From NCBI RefSeq assembly GCF_001043175.1, contig NZ_CP011494.1:3038001-3102000 (forward strand): a DNA stretch of 64,000 bases. Reading direction: 5' to 3'. This document shows positions 1 through 9,806 of this stretch, piece by piece. This DNA is from Marinobacter psychrophilus. GTDB lineage: Bacteria > Pseudomonadota > Gammaproteobacteria > Pseudomonadales > Oleiphilaceae. The stretch's first letter is position 1. The number at the start of each line of letters is the position of its first letter. Below the pieces are notes generated by a model. It worked only from the letters and a program-made list of their open reading frames with translations, was not told the origin of the DNA and ran no database searches. Made by a program: the position numbers and the translations under genes.

Positions 1-1
1 C

Positions 2-874
2 CTGACCGCACTCAAAGCCATGCTGGAAGTGCGCGAGCTGGTGGCCGGTTTTGTCGACCTACAAATTGTGGCCTTTCCCCAGGAAGGTATCTGGTCTTTC
101 CCGAACGGCCGCGAACTGATGGAAGAAGCCATTCGCCTTGGTGCCGATGTGGTTGGGGGCATTCCTCACTTCGAGTTCACGCGGGATTACGGCACCGAAT
201 CCGTTCGCTGGCTGATGGAGCTCGCCCACAAACACGACCTGCTGGTCGACGTTCACTGTGACGAAATCGATGATCCCGAGTCTCGGTTTCTGGAAGTGCT
301 CGCCGCTGAAGCCCTGCGGCTGGATTACGGCTCCCGGGTTGCCGCCAGCCACACTTGTGCCATGGGCTCCTACAACGACGCTTACTGCAGCCGGCTGTTT
401 CGGTTGCTGAAAAAATCCGGCCTTCGGTTCCTCTGCATGCCGACAGAAAACCTGCACCTGCAGGGCCGGTTCGACAGCTATCCAAAGCGCCGCGGCATCA
501 CCCGCGTACCCGAACTACTGGACGCCGGTTTGAAAGTCGCCTTCGGCCAGGACTCCATCCGCGACCCCTGGTACCCCATGGGCAATGGCAACCTTCTGCG
601 CACTCTTGATGTGGGATTGCACGCCTGTCACATGCTGGGTATGAGCCGGATAGATCGCTGCCTGGAACTGATCACCGACAACGGTGCAGCCGCCATGAAC
701 TTGAAAGAGTATGGCATTGCCACAGGGCTACCAGCACGGTGCGTTGTACTTCAGGGGCAGACGCCTTACGAGGTTTTGTTGGGACAGCATCCGGTTTTAG
801 CGTCTGTTCGGGATGGTAGAGTGTTGCTTCACAGAGAAGCGATAAATCAAGAGGCTGGCTTGGTGCTCCCGTAA
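2..874 (+). CDS. codA: Cytosine deaminase-like amidohydrolase (5' end outside window)
   Basis: This is the C-terminal 290 residues of a CodA-family amidohydrolase; the open frame runs off the left edge, so the N-terminal HxH metal motif is not visible. CodA-type enzymes deaminate cytosine or related rings in the cytoplasm. The sequence shows the family landmarks FPQEG near residue 28, VDVHCDEIDD (metal His and catalytic Glu), SHTCAMGS and FGQDSIRDPWYPMG (metal/catalytic Asp), followed by the usual GLHACHMLGM segment. All the core residues that can be seen are retained, in contrast to the paralogue at 59310-60548. The next gene, mtgA, is convergent. The substrate could be another pyrimidine or hydantoin-like ring; the family is sure, cytosine specificity less so. 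Confidence 0.8.
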   Translation: MTALKAMLEVRELVAGFVDLQIVAFPQEGIWSFPNGRELMEEAIRLGADVVGGIPHFEFTRDYGTESVRWLMELAHKHDLLVDVHCDEIDDPESRFLEVLAAEALRLDYGSRVAASHTCAMGSYNDAYCSRLFRLLKKSGLRFLCMPTENLHLQGRFDSYPKRRGITRVPELLDAGLKVAFGQDSIRDPWYPMGNGNLLRTLDVGLHACHMLGMSRIDRCLELITDNGAAAMNLKEYGIATGLPARCVVLQGQTPYEVLLGQHPVLASVRDGRVLLHREAINQEAGLVLP

Positions 875-911
875 AAACCTAGGGCCCTCTTTAGGGAAGC
901 TCTGGTACTGG

Positions 912-1613
912 TTAATCGTCTAGCCCGCGCAGGTATTGCAGCCCGGACAACTGTTCCATTTGGCCCCGGATCCACGCAATCCGACCCCATACATAGGTTG
1001 AAGGTTGTGCGGCACTGAGTACTTTCGGGTTCGGAAGAACCGCCGCAAGCCTTGCAGCCTGCGCTGGCGACAACTGACTGGCTGGAATACCGAAATACTG
1101 CCTGCTGGCCGCTTCCACGCCGTAAACCCCGCGGCCAAATTCCGCAATATTCAGGTAAACCTCAAGAATTCTGCGCTTCGGCCAAAGTGCATCAATGGCA
1201 ATGGCCAAGCCGGCCTCCAGAGCTTTGCGAACAAAGCTGCGACCATTCCAGAGGAACAGGTTTTTAGCGGTTTGCTGAGTGATCGTGCTGGCGCCACGCA
1301 GGCCCTGCCCCCTCTTGTGTTCTGAAACGGCTTGGCGGATAACGGCAAAATCGACCCCATGATGTTCAGGGAATCGCTGATCTTCGCTGGCAACCACCGC
1401 CAGCGGCATCCACGGGGAAATAACCGATAGCGCCACCCACTTTTGCTGCAGTTCAGGGTTTGTATCTGTCACCAGATAAGCCAACACAAACGCAGAAGTC
1501 GGCGGATTCACGAATCGGAACAACAGTATCACCAACAACACAAACAGCACACAGCCGGCAAGGAAACCGATAAGGCGGCGGAGCAATTTTCGAATCAATG
1601 ATTGTCGGGCCAC
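912..1613 (-). CDS. mtgA: Monofunctional biosynthetic peptidoglycan transglycosylase
   Basis: MtgA polymerises lipid II into glycan strands at the inner membrane. The protein has one N-terminal membrane segment ([17 protein letters not shown]) followed by a GT51 domain with the diagnostic blocks [12 protein letters not shown] (catalytic Glu), [32 protein letters not shown] and [20 protein letters not shown] use the GTG at 1613, giving 233 residues, the usual MtgA length; the longer ATG frame from 1685 would overlap the start of the divergent DsbA-family gene. With the GTG start, about 60 bp is left for a divergent promoter region. No oddities in the catalytic motifs. Confidence 0.92.
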   Translation of the reverse strand: MARQSLIRKLLRRLIGFLAGCVLFVLLVILLFRFVNPPTSAFVLAYLVTDTNPELQQKWVALSVISPWMPLAVVASEDQRFPEHHGVDFAVIRQAVSEHKRGQGLRGASTITQQTAKNLFLWNGRSFVRKALEAGLAIAIDALWPKRRILEVYLNIAEFGRGVYGVEAASRQYFGIPASQLSPAQAARLAAVLPNPKVLSAAQPSTYVWGRIAWIRGQMEQLSGLQYLRGLDD

Positions 1614-1676
1614 AATTTTATCTTCACGCTGTTTTGGGTCAGAATCAAATCTGAACAGAAACTGGAGGAACTTTCC

Positions 1677-2324
1677 ATGAAACACGTAACGATTGATATT
1701 GTGTCAGACATCGCCTGCCCGTGGTGTGCAATTGGCTATGCACGGCTGGAAAATGCCATGGAGCAACTGAAAAACGAGATGGATTTTGCCATCGAATGGC
1801 ACGCTTTCGAGCTCAACCCGGACCCATCCGGCGACGGCGAACCCATACTCCCGGCGCTGAGCCGAAAATATGGGCGCAGTGAAGACGAAATGAGGGCAAA
1901 TCAGGCCCAGATGATAGACGTCGCCCACAGCCTCGGCCTGAATTTCGAAAAACTGCAGGAACGCTATACCCGCAATACTTTTGATGCTCATCGATTGGTG
2001 AAGTGGGCTGGGCAGCACAACAAGCAGACGGCGATGAAACAAGCATTTTTCGAAGCCTATTTCGGCCGCGCCGAAAACATCGCCCAGGCGGACATTCTTG
2101 TTCAATGCGTGGAGCAGATTGGCTTGAACGGTTCTGAAGCCCAAGAGGTTCTTACATCAAACCAGTATGCCGATGAGGTAAGACAAGACGAGGCTAAATA
2201 CCAGCAAGCTGGGGTCTCTGCCGTGCCTGCGTATATCGTTAATGGCAAATATATGATTTCTGGTGCCCAGGAACCGGAAACGCTGGTCACAGCCTTGCGG
2301 GAGATCGCAGCGGAGCCGGTCTAG
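1677..2324 (+). CDS. DsbA family (FrnE-like) oxidoreductase
   Basis: This is a 215-residue thioredoxin-fold protein of the FrnE/2-hydroxychromene-2-carboxylate isomerase branch of Dsb[18 protein letters not shown] places the CPWC redox motif at residues 14-17, and [20 protein letters not shown] supplies the cis-proline loop near the C-terminus. There is no signal peptide, so a cytoplasmic disulfide oxidoreductase/isomerase role is likely. The start at 1677 is chosen because GGAGG lies 8-12 bases upstream and homologues begin at this point; an upstream ATG at 1602 would add 25 residues unlike the family. It is divergent from mtgA and convergent with putA. Substrate unknown. Confidence 0.88.
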   Translation: MKHVTIDIVSDIACPWCAIGYARLENAMEQLKNEMDFAIEWHAFELNPDPSGDGEPILPALSRKYGRSEDEMRANQAQMIDVAHSLGLNFEKLQERYTRNTFDAHRLVKWAGQHNKQTAMKQAFFEAYFGRAENIAQADILVQCVEQIGLNGSEAQEVLTSNQYADEVRQDEAKYQQAGVSAVPAYIVNGKYMISGAQEPETLVTALREIAAEPV

Positions 2325-2386
2325 GTCTTTGCATTGCCGGGCGCGGGCCCCTTTCAAGGGTCACCCGAGCCTTATGACGAGATTGC

Positions 2387-5300
2387 TTACTCTGACGCAG
2401 CGATCAGGCTGGCATTTCCGCCAGCAGCCGTTGTGTCAATACACAGGTGGCGCTCAATCACGTACCGCTGATCAAGTTTATGCTCGGTTATCAGTGGCAG
2501 CAGCGCACCATCGCGCTTTCTCAGCGCCTGGCGGTACGGTTTTAGCGCTGAGTGCTCGCCACAGCTGGTCACGGCCTCGAAGCCCTTAACGGTTTCAAGA
2601 GCATCTGGCTCCAGCTGGCCTTCCACACCAACCACCGGCAAACCCGCTTTGGCAGCGCGATCTACGGTATCACTGACACCCGGTGCAACCACCACGACTT
2701 TGTTGCCTTGTGCCAAAGCCATAACCATCTGTTCGATCGCTGTTTCTTTATCCGGGCCAAGACACAGCACCGTGCCACGGGCGTGATTGGTCAGGATATT
2801 GCTTTCACCGGTTGGCCCAGGCATGACCTCTTCGTGGGCGTCAAGTGGCTCTGGAACACTGTCAAAAACCGACTGCATGACCTCAACCCGCGCTTTTGGC
2901 GCTTGGGTGTTCATTCTGCCAAGCTTGCCGATCAGACTCTCCAGCGCTCTTGCATCCACTTTCTTGCCGCCCGATTCTGCCGGCCGCTGAACCGTTTCAC
3001 CTTTCATAAATCGACGCACATACTGCGGGCCACCGGCTTTCGGACCCGTCCCCGACAAACCTTCGCCACCGAACGGCTGAGAACCCACGACCGCACCGAT
3101 CTGATTCCGGTTGACGTAGATGTTACCGACCTTGATGCGACGGGAGATACGATCAATTCGGCTGTCTACCCGGCTGTGAACACCAAAGGTCAGGCCGTAG
3201 CCCTTTGCATTAATGTCGTCCACTACCTTGTCGATATCTTTCGCGTCAAAAGTAGCCACATGTAGAACCGGGCCGAAGATTTCTTCTTCCAGATCCGCAA
3301 TACCGTTCACTTTGATCACCGCAGGAGACACAAAGTTGCCTTTGTGCGGCACTGACAGTTTCTTCAGCAACTGGTTCTTGTTCTCGAACTTCTTGCAGTG
3401 ATCGATGATTTTCTTCGCAGACGGTTCATCAATGACCGGGCCTACATCTGTAGACAATAGCCACGGATCACCAATGCCCAGCTCTTCCATAGCGCCGAAC
3501 AACATTTTCAGCAGACTATCTGCAATGTCTTTCTGCACATACAACATCCGCAGTGCAGAGCAACGCTGGCCAGCACTCTGGAAGGAAGAAGCCAGCACAT
3601 CACGAACGACCTGTTCCGGCAATGCGGTGGAATCGACAATCATGGCGTTCAGGCCGCCAGTCTCTGCCACCAAGACGGCATCCGGTGCCATGTTTTCGGC
3701 CATGGCCTTGTCGATGATCTTGGCGGTATTGGTAGAACCGGTAAAACAGACGCCGGCTATACGAGAATCCGAAGTCAAGCCTGCACCTACCGTAGCGCCG
3801 GTGCCCGGCACCAGTTGAATCGCATCTTTAGGAATGCCTGCCTCGTGCATTAGCTCTACTGCTCGAGCTGCCAGCAGCGACGTTTGCTCGGCCGGCTTGG
3901 CCAGAACGACGTTACCCACCACCAGGTTAGCCAGAATCTGACCGGTGAAAATAGCCAGAGGGAAATTCCAGGGTGAGATACACACCACCGGGCCTATGGC
4001 TTCACCGCTGTTTTCATAGCGAACGCCTTCGTTGGCATAATAGTGGGCAAAATCCACCGCTTCGCGAATTTCAGCGACTGCATCCGACAACGATTTACCC
4101 GCCTCGCGGGTGGCCAGTGCAAAAAGCTCGAGGGTGTTCTCTTCATAAAGATCCGCGACTCGACGCAGGCAGGCGGCACGTTCTTCTGCGGGCGTGGCAG
4201 ACCAGGACTTAAAAGCTTTCTGCGCGGCAGAAATTGCGGTTTCGATATCGGCTTCGCTAGCCTGGGTAACATGACCCACCAAATCTTCCGGATTGGCCGG
4301 GTTGCGAACTACCTGTACTTCGGTGCCCGATACCTTACCCGCAATCAGCGGCCCGCCGTTCCAATGATGCTCTCTGTAAGCATCGCGGCCCTTATCGATA
4401 GCTTCGATAGTGACTGAATCAGTCAAGTCCCAGCCTTTGGAGTTGCGACGATTCTCACCAAAAAGCCTGGCAGGACGCACAATCGCCTTACTGGAGATGT
4501 CGTCACCCATTTCCTTGACCAGATCGATCGGATCTTTTGCGATCATTTCAGGCGAAATGTCTTCATCCACAATTTGATTTACAAAGGAGCTGTTGGCACC
4601 GTTCTCCAGCAGACGACGAACCAGATACGCCAGCAGTTCATGATGAGGTCCTACTGGCGCATAGATCCGACAGGGTACGCCACTATCTCCCATGACCTGA
4701 CTGTGCAGCGATTCACCCATGCCATGCAGGCGCTGAAACTCGAAGTTAGCTTCACCACGAACTCTGGCCAGCTCAAGAATTGCCGACACGGAGTGCGCGT
4801 TGTGGGTCGCGAACTGAGGGTAAATGCGATCCGTCATGTTCAGCAATTTGGTAGAACAAGACAGGAACGACACATCACTGCAGGCCTTGCGGGTAAACAC
4901 AGGAAATCCGTCCAGGCCCATGACTTGGGCACGCTTTATTTCAGCGTCCCAGTAGGCACCTTTAACCAAGCGCACCATGATCCGACGATCGTATTTTTTG
5001 GCAATTCCGTACAACCAGTCCAGCATGAAAGGCGCGCGCTTACCGTAAGCCTGCACAACGACGCCGAAGCCATTCCAGCCTGCAAGTTCAGGGTCACTCA
5101 GCAGAGCCTCAATGACGTCCATTGAAAGTTCCAGCCGGTCCTGCTCTTCCGCATCAATATTGAAACCCATATTAGCGGCGGCCGCTTTTTTGACCAGTCG
5201 CATAGCCCTGGGCACAAGCTCCTTCATAACCCGCTCTTTATTGCCGTACTCATACCGTGCAAGCAGTGCAGAGAGCTTGACCGAAATGCCCGGATTCTTG

Positions 5301-6016
5301 CGAACGTCACCACTGCAATGCTTGGCGATGCTGTCAATCCCGTCAGAATAGGCATTGTAGTAACGCTGGGCATCGTGATCCGTGCGGGCAGCTTCTCCCA
5401 GCATGTCATAAGAATAGGTGTAGCCCTTTTTCATGTAGCCTTCACCGGCACTCTGGGCTTCTTTGATATCGCGCCCCAGAACGAATTGCCGCCCCATTTC
5501 CTTCATGGCTTGGCCTGCCACCGTGCGAATCACCGGCTCACCTAAGCGCTTCAGAAGCTTGCGGAGGGTTTCGCCCACGTTTTTGCGCTCGGAATCCTTG
5601 AGCAGATTGCTGGTCATCAGCAGGGCGATGGTCGCCGTGTTTATCAAAGAGGAAGAGGCTCTGCCCACATGGTCACCCCAGCACCCGGACGTGATCTTGT
5701 CTTCGATCAGATCATTAATAGTCGTAGCGTCCGGCACACGCAGCATGGCCTCAGCCAGGCACATGAGAGCAATACCCTCTTTCGTGGTCAGCCCGTACTC
5801 GGCCAGGAATTTTTCCATGATGGTGGGCTTGGCGTTCTTCCGAACGCCGCGAACCAGATCGGCCGCTCTAGCAGAGATGGCCTTGCTCTCGGACGGGGAT
5901 AATTGAGCGCCAGCAATCATCTCGTGGACCACGACATGCTCGAACGCAAGATTGTAATCACGAATCGCCTGTCGGCTGTCGACAACTGCGGGAGTCTCTG
6001 ATTGCTGCTGTCTCAT
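2387..6016 (-). CDS. putA: Bifunctional proline dehydrogenase / delta-1-pyrroline-5-carboxylate dehydrogenase
   Basis: PutA oxidises proline to glutamate in two steps, with FAD (proline dehydrogenase) and NAD (P5C dehydrogenase). From the N-terminus I see a helical region, the PRODH barrel (RLVKGAYWDAEIKRAQ, YPQFATHNAHSV, FEFQRLHGMGE), and then an aldehyde dehydrogenase domain with SPWNFPLAIFTGQ, FTGSTNTA, ETGGLNAMIVD and SAGQRCSALR (catalytic Cys), followed by the C-terminal domain of long PutAs. At 1209 residues it lacks the ribbon-helix-helix repressor domain of E. coli PutA, so it cannot be an autorepressor; control by the divergent Lrp-type gene is likely. The ATG at 6016 has GAGGG seven bases upstream; a GTG 36 bases further out is a weaker alternative. 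Confidence 0.96.
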   Translation of the reverse strand: MRQQQSETPAVVDSRQAIRDYNLAFEHVVVHEMIAGAQLSPSESKAISARAADLVRGVRKNAKPTIMEKFLAEYGLTTKEGIALMCLAEAMLRVPDATTINDLIEDKITSGCWGDHVGRASSSLINTATIALLMTSNLLKDSERKNVGETLRKLLKRLGEPVIRTVAGQAMKEMGRQFVLGRDIKEAQSAGEGYMKKGYTYSYDMLGEAARTDHDAQRYYNAYSDGIDSIAKHCSGDVRKNPGISVKLSALLARYEYGNKERVMKELVPRAMRLVKKAAAANMGFNIDAEEQDRLELSMDVIEALLSDPELAGWNGFGVVVQAYGKRAPFMLDWLYGIAKKYDRRIMVRLVKGAYWDAEIKRAQVMGLDGFPVFTRKACSDVSFLSCSTKLLNMTDRIYPQFATHNAHSVSAILELARVRGEANFEFQRLHGMGESLHSQVMGDSGVPCRIYAPVGPHHELLAYLVRRLLENGANSSFVNQIVDEDISPEMIAKDPIDLVKEMGDDISSKAIVRPARLFGENRRNSKGWDLTDSVTIEAIDKGRDAYREHHWNGGPLIAGKVSGTEVQVVRNPANPEDLVGHVTQASEADIETAISAAQKAFKSWSATPAEERAACLRRVADLYEENTLELFALATREAGKSLSDAVAEIREAVDFAHYYANEGVRYENSGEAIGPVVCISPWNFPLAIFTGQILANLVVGNVVLAKPAEQTSLLAARAVELMHEAGIPKDAIQLVPGTGATVGAGLTSDSRIAGVCFTGSTNTAKIIDKAMAENMAPDAVLVAETGGLNAMIVDSTALPEQVVRDVLASSFQSAGQRCSALRMLYVQKDIADSLLKMLFGAMEELGIGDPWLLSTDVGPVIDEPSAKKIIDHCKKFENKNQLLKKLSVPHKGNFVSPAVIKVNGIADLEEEIFGPVLHVATFDAKDIDKVVDDINAKGYGLTFGVHSRVDSRIDRISRRIKVGNIYVNRNQIGAVVGSQPFGGEGLSGTGPKAGGPQYVRRFMKGETVQRPAESGGKKVDARALESLIGKLGRMNTQAPKARVEVMQSVFDSVPEPLDAHEEVMPGPTGESNILTNHARGTVLCLGPDKETAIEQMVMALAQGNKVVVVAPGVSDTVDRAAKAGLPVVGVEGQLEPDALETVKGFEAVTSCGEHSALKPYRQALRKRDGALLPLITEHKLDQRYVIERHLCIDTTAAGGNASLIAASE

Positions 6017-6091
6017 GGTTGTACCCTCGTCTTCATTGTTTGTATTGCTCACCGTTCCCGCATTCTACCGAGAACAGCAAAAAAATTTTCA

Positions 6092-6112
6092 CTGTAAAAA
6101 AGGAATTTACAG
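6092..6112. promoter_or_regulatory. Inverted repeat, candidate operator in the putA-putR gap
   Basis: A perfect 7-bp inverted repeat CTGTAAA-N7-TTTACAG sits about 75 bases upstream of the putA start, in an AT-rich stretch between putA and the divergent Lrp/AsnC regulator. Lrp-family proteins bind short AT-rich dyads near divergently transcribed targets, so this is a reasonable operator candidate. The dyad is seen; the function is inferred. Confidence 0.4.
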
Positions 6113-6141
6113 GCCAATTTGTCTTTTTTTGGAGGTAAAAA

Positions 6142-6180
6142 ATGGCAAAAACTCTGAAGCAGCGCTGCTCGATAGGCTAA
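6142..6180 (+). CDS. Possible 12-codon leader or micro-ORF
   Basis: ATG at 6142 is preceded by an excellent Shine-Dalgarno GGAGG six bases away and encodes MAKTLKQRCSIG followed by TAA. It lies between putA and the Lrp-type regulator and reads toward the regulator, whose start is about 200 bases downstream. It may be a genuine micropeptide, a leader whose translation affects the downstream mRNA, or chance. There is no run of proline codons, so it is not a classical proline attenuator. Confidence 0.25.
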   Translation: MAKTLKQRCSIG

Positions 6181-6386
6181 ACTGCCTGATCTGAACACGT
6201 GAACACCACTATTTACCCTGATTACAGCACGCTTTCAAACTTTAAGCGTGGCCGTAGTATCGGTGTTTTGCGGGCGTTGATGGATGCAGAACCAAAACCT
6301 AGATAACTGAATTTCGAGCTCATATTAATTTTACGTATGAAAAACGGAAAAGTTCAAACAGACCGGTGCGTACCCAGCAGGAGATA

Positions 6387-6842
6387 ATGATCGTGGAACT
6401 GGACCGGATTGATCACTCAATCATTCGCGAATTGCAGAAGAACGCTCGAGTCACCGTCACCGAGTTGGCGTCCCGGGTTGGACTGTCCAAGACACCCTGT
6501 CAGGTGCGTATGCGGCGGCTCGAAGAACAAGGGTACATAACCGGTTATACAGCGCTGGTTAATCACACCAAATTGCAACAAAGCCACATCGCGTTTACTG
6601 AGGTAAAACTGAGCGACACCAACAGCCACGCTCTCATCGCGTTCAACGAGGCTGTCATCCAGATCTCTGCCGTTGAGCAGTGCCACATGATTGCCGGTAA
6701 CTTTGATTATCTGCTCAAAGTCCGCACCCGCAACATGGCTGAATACCGGCAAGTTCTCGGTGAACAAATTTCAGCCTTGCCCCACGTTTTACAAACCAGC
6801 ACCTTTGTGGTGATGGAGAACGTCAAAGACGTAGGGGTCTGA
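6387..6842 (+). CDS. putR: Lrp/AsnC family transcriptional regulator, probable proline-utilisation regulator
   Basis: This 151-residue Lrp/AsnC-family protein has an N-terminal helix-turn-helix (LDRIDHSIIRELQKNARVTVTELASRVGLSKTPCQVRMRRLEEQGYI) and a C-terminal RAM/AsnC ligand-binding domain (VIQISAVEQCHMIAGNFDYLLKV). Divergent placement next to a putA that lacks its own DNA-binding domain makes it the likely proline-responsive activator; the name putR is by analogy with bacteria having this arrangement. AGGAG at 6379-6383 lies 3 bases from the ATG at 6387 and 9 from an in-frame GTG at 6393, so translation may begin at either; the longest frame (GTG at 6366) has no ribosome binding site. Confidence 0.85.
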   Translation: MIVELDRIDHSIIRELQKNARVTVTELASRVGLSKTPCQVRMRRLEEQGYITGYTALVNHTKLQQSHIAFTEVKLSDTNSHALIAFNEAVIQISAVEQCHMIAGNFDYLLKVRTRNMAEYRQVLGEQISALPHVLQTSTFVVMENVKDVGV

Positions 6843-6871
6843 CACGTAAACCTAAACAAAATCGATGATAG

Positions 6872-6901
6872 AAGCGCACGCTCACGCGCTTTCTTGCCTT
6901 T
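6872..6901 (+). terminator. Weak possible terminator after the Lrp-type gene
   Basis: A 6-bp stem AAGCGC/GCGCTT with an 8-base loop is followed by a broken T-rich tail, 30 bases downstream of the regulator stop codon. The stem is short and the T tract is interrupted, so this is tentative. Confidence 0.3.
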
Positions 6902-7025
6902 AATCAAGTTGTCGGATAATCTCCCAAGTTGTTGAGAAAGAAGCGATAGTTAACATTTATAGGTTGGTTCCTCACCGGCAGTAACCTAATTATTTCAAAG
7001 GACCTGACTGGAGCGCGATCAACCT

Positions 7026-9332
7026 ATGCTACTGGCTGTATTATCAGGGTTTTTACTTGCAATAGCCGTTCCGGCGCTACACCGGATGACCGGGAAATAC
7101 ATTGGTTGGGCGCTAGCCCTGCTGCCCGCTAGCCTTACGGTCTACTTCGCCAGCCTGATTCCAGCCGTCCAAACCGATGGTTCACTGCTTATCGAATATG
7201 CCTGGCTACCCGGCCTGGATATCACGCTGAATTTCCTGGTAGATGGGCTCTCCCTGGTTTTTGCATTGCTGATCAGCAGCATCGGCACGTTTATCCTTAT
7301 TTATTCTGGCTCTTATCTCGCCGGACACAAATATCTGGCCCGGTTCTTTGTGTTGATGCTGTCTTTTATGGCGTCGATGTTCGGTCTGGTGCTTTCAGAC
7401 AATCTTGTAACGCTCTTCGTGTTCTGGGAATTGACCAGCATTACGTCCTACCTGTTGATTGGTTTTAATCACGAAGACATTGAAACCCGAAAGTCTGCCC
7501 TACAAGGTCTTTTCGTAACGGTTGCCGGTGGCCTGGCACTGATGGCGGGCCTGATTCTGCTAGCCATCATGAGCGGCAGCTATTCGTTGTCTGAAATCTT
7601 GTCGTCAAACATGGCGCTGCACGAGCACGCGTTTTACACCGCAGCGGTTATTTGCATCCTGGCAGGCACGTTTACCAAATCAGCCCAAGTGCCCTTTCAT
7701 TTCTGGCTTCCCAACGCCATGGCCGCGCCCACGCCGGTTTCCGCGTTTCTACATTCCGCTACCATGGTTAAGGCCGGTATCTACCTGATGGCCCGATTGA
7801 ACCCCTCTCTTGGAGAAGGTGAACTCTGGAGCCAGACGCTCGTGCTTTTCGGCGCCGCGACTATGCTGACCGGAGCCTATCTGGCTTTCAGTAACACCGG
7901 TATTAAGAAGGTATTGGCCTATTCCACCATAATGGCTCTGGGCACCCTGACCATGCTAATCGGCGTGGGCACCGAACTGGCCCTGACCGCTTTTATCTGT
8001 TTTTTAGTAGCGCATTCCCTGTATAAGGGCGCCCTGTTCATGATCGCAGGGGCACTGGATCACCAGACCGGCACCAAGGACATCACCGTTATGGGTGGGC
8101 TGCGAAAAGCCATGCCGGTTACGGCGGTAATTGCCTGCCTCGCCGCTCTTTCCCAGGCAGGATTGCCACCGCTGTTCGGCTTTATAGCCAAGGAATTGCT
8201 GTTTGAGTCTCTTCTTGAATCGCCAATCTGGTCAGTCGGGCTAACCATCGCAGCGGTCTTGGCGGCAATGCTGCTTGTAGGCGTGGCCGGATTGGTTGCG
8301 GTCAAACCGTTCTTTGGGAAAAGCGGCAACACACCAAAAACACCCCATGAAGCGCCCTTTGGCATGCTGATTGGCCCGGCGGTGCTATCGGTGACTGCCC
8401 TAACGTTTGGCCTGGTACCTTTCCTTCCCGAAGCTGCATTACTGCAGGCAGCGGTCGCAAGCGTAAATGGAGCCGCCGTTGAAACTAATTTGGCGCTCTG
8501 GCATGGCGTCAACAAGCCGCTGATGCTGTCGGTCATTAGCCTGCTTCTGGGATGGGGCCTGTTGGCCAGCTGGAATCGGCTTCAGTCCCGTCTTCATGCG
8601 ATCAATACGTCAGCCGCACGATTTGGCCCGGAGGCCGGGTATTTCAAATTTATGGAAGGCATCACCATCATCGCCGCCTGGCAAACCCGGGTACTCCAGA
8701 ACGGTGTGCTTGGGCTGTATCTGCTAATTCTGGTTGCCGTGACCTTTGGTTTAACCGGCTATACGCTGCTGACTCAGCACGGAATCAATCTGACACTTGA
8801 CCTTGCCGACAGTCACTTTTATGAGTGGGGGATTGCTCTGTTGTTGGTGGCGGCCGCGACTTTCTCCAGCACGACCCATTCACGCCTGGGTTCTGTTGCA
8901 TCCATGGGCGTGCTTGGTTTTGGTGTTGCACTCACGTTCATTCTGTTCAGCGCACCGGATCTGGGTATAACCCAGCTGCTGGTAGAGACGTTGACAGTGA
9001 TTCTACTGGTGCTGGTGCTGTTCAAACTGCCTGAATTTGGCAACCTGTCGTCCCCGTTTGAGCGTTACCGCGATCTTGCCGTTGCGATTTTCGCTGGCAT
9101 GGTTATGACCCTGGTTATTCTTGCAGCGCTGGACGTGCAGTACTTCGAAAGCATCTCAAGCTATTACATTGAGAACAGCGCAACGCTTGCCTACGGTCGC
9201 AACATCGTCAACGTCATTCTGGTGGACTTCCGGGCGCTGGACACTCTGGGCGAAATCTTTGTTCTGTCTCTTGCGGCACTGGGTGTGCTCTCAATGATTA
9301 AACTGAAGGCGGAGGATCAGCACAAACCATGA
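7026..9332 (+). CDS. mrpA: Mrp Na+/H+ antiporter subunit A
   Basis: This is the largest subunit (768 residues) of the seven-component Mrp antiporter, which exports Na+ in exchange for H+ at the inner membrane and is related to the proton-pumping subunits of complex I. The NuoL-like core is clear: FVLMLSFMASMFGLVLSDNLVTLFVFWELTSI, FTKSAQVPFHFWLPNAMAAPTPVSAFLHSATMVKAG (key Lys and His residues) and HSLYKGALFMIAGALDH. After about residue 570 come the extra membrane segments found in full-length MrpA (DUF4040-type, APDLGITQLLVETLTVILLVLVLFKLP). It is the first gene of a compact operon and overlaps mrpB by 4 bases. Confidence 0.95.
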   Translation: MLLAVLSGFLLAIAVPALHRMTGKYIGWALALLPASLTVYFASLIPAVQTDGSLLIEYAWLPGLDITLNFLVDGLSLVFALLISSIGTFILIYSGSYLAGHKYLARFFVLMLSFMASMFGLVLSDNLVTLFVFWELTSITSYLLIGFNHEDIETRKSALQGLFVTVAGGLALMAGLILLAIMSGSYSLSEILSSNMALHEHAFYTAAVICILAGTFTKSAQVPFHFWLPNAMAAPTPVSAFLHSATMVKAGIYLMARLNPSLGEGELWSQTLVLFGAATMLTGAYLAFSNTGIKKVLAYSTIMALGTLTMLIGVGTELALTAFICFLVAHSLYKGALFMIAGALDHQTGTKDITVMGGLRKAMPVTAVIACLAALSQAGLPPLFGFIAKELLFESLLESPIWSVGLTIAAVLAAMLLVGVAGLVAVKPFFGKSGNTPKTPHEAPFGMLIGPAVLSVTALTFGLVPFLPEAALLQAAVASVNGAAVETNLALWHGVNKPLMLSVISLLLGWGLLASWNRLQSRLHAINTSAARFGPEAGYFKFMEGITIIAAWQTRVLQNGVLGLYLLILVAVTFGLTGYTLLTQHGINLTLDLADSHFYEWGIALLLVAAATFSSTTHSRLGSVASMGVLGFGVALTFILFSAPDLGITQLLVETLTVILLVLVLFKLPEFGNLSSPFERYRDLAVAIFAGMVMTLVILAALDVQYFESISSYYIENSATLAYGRNIVNVILVDFRALDTLGEIFVLSLAALGVLSMIKLKAEDQHKP

Positions 9333-9754
9333 AAACCAATACGCTGATTCTGCACACGGCGGCACTCTTCATTATGCCGCTGCAGTTGATGTTCTCGTTA
9401 TTTCTGTTGCTCCGCGGCCATGACGAACCCGGCGGCGGTTTTATCGGCGGGCTTGTCGCCGCAAGTGCGTTCGTGCTTTACGCCTTCGCATTCGGTTCAA
9501 CAGCCACACGGCGTATTCTTCGGGTCGACCCCCGGGATTTGCTGTCAGCGGGCCTGCTCTTCGCCCTTGCATCAACGATTCCCGCTTTTTTGGCCGGTCA
9601 ACCCATGTTAACGGCCCATTGGTGGGAACTGCCTTTGCCTGGCGATACCTATCTCAAGCTGTCGACCGTGCTGATCTTCGATATCGGCGTTTACGCGGCC
9701 GTGCTCGGAACCATCATGACGTTTGTGATTAACCTGATGGAGTCGGAGGAATGA
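9329..9754 (+). CDS. mrpB: Mrp Na+/H+ antiporter subunit B
   Basis: This 141-residue membrane protein with four hydrophobic segments shows the MnhB/MrpB signature LRGHDEPGGGFIGGLVAAS near residue 30. It translates from an ATG overlapping the mrpA stop, indicating translational coupling. MrpB is a structural partner of the C-terminal part of MrpA in the antiporter complex. A gap of about 50 bases precedes mrpC. Confidence 0.94.
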   Translation: MKTNTLILHTAALFIMPLQLMFSLFLLLRGHDEPGGGFIGGLVAASAFVLYAFAFGSTATRRILRVDPRDLLSAGLLFALASTIPAFLAGQPMLTAHWWELPLPGDTYLKLSTVLIFDIGVYAAVLGTIMTFVINLMESEE

Positions 9755-9806
9755 TTCAGGATTGTCGTAACCACTCACCTCCGTTGAATTCACAAGGAGA
9801 GCCAGT

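Larger units (their letters stand above)
6017..6386. other. putA-putR divergent regulatory region (intergenic, about 370 bp)
   Basis: This gap separates the divergent putA and Lrp/AsnC genes and is AT-rich near putA. It holds the CTGTAAA/TTTACAG dyad, the 12-codon open frame with a strong ribosome binding site, and an AT-rich block around 6320-6350 likely to contain the regulator promoter. I see no complete gene and no mobile element here. Confidence 0.6.
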
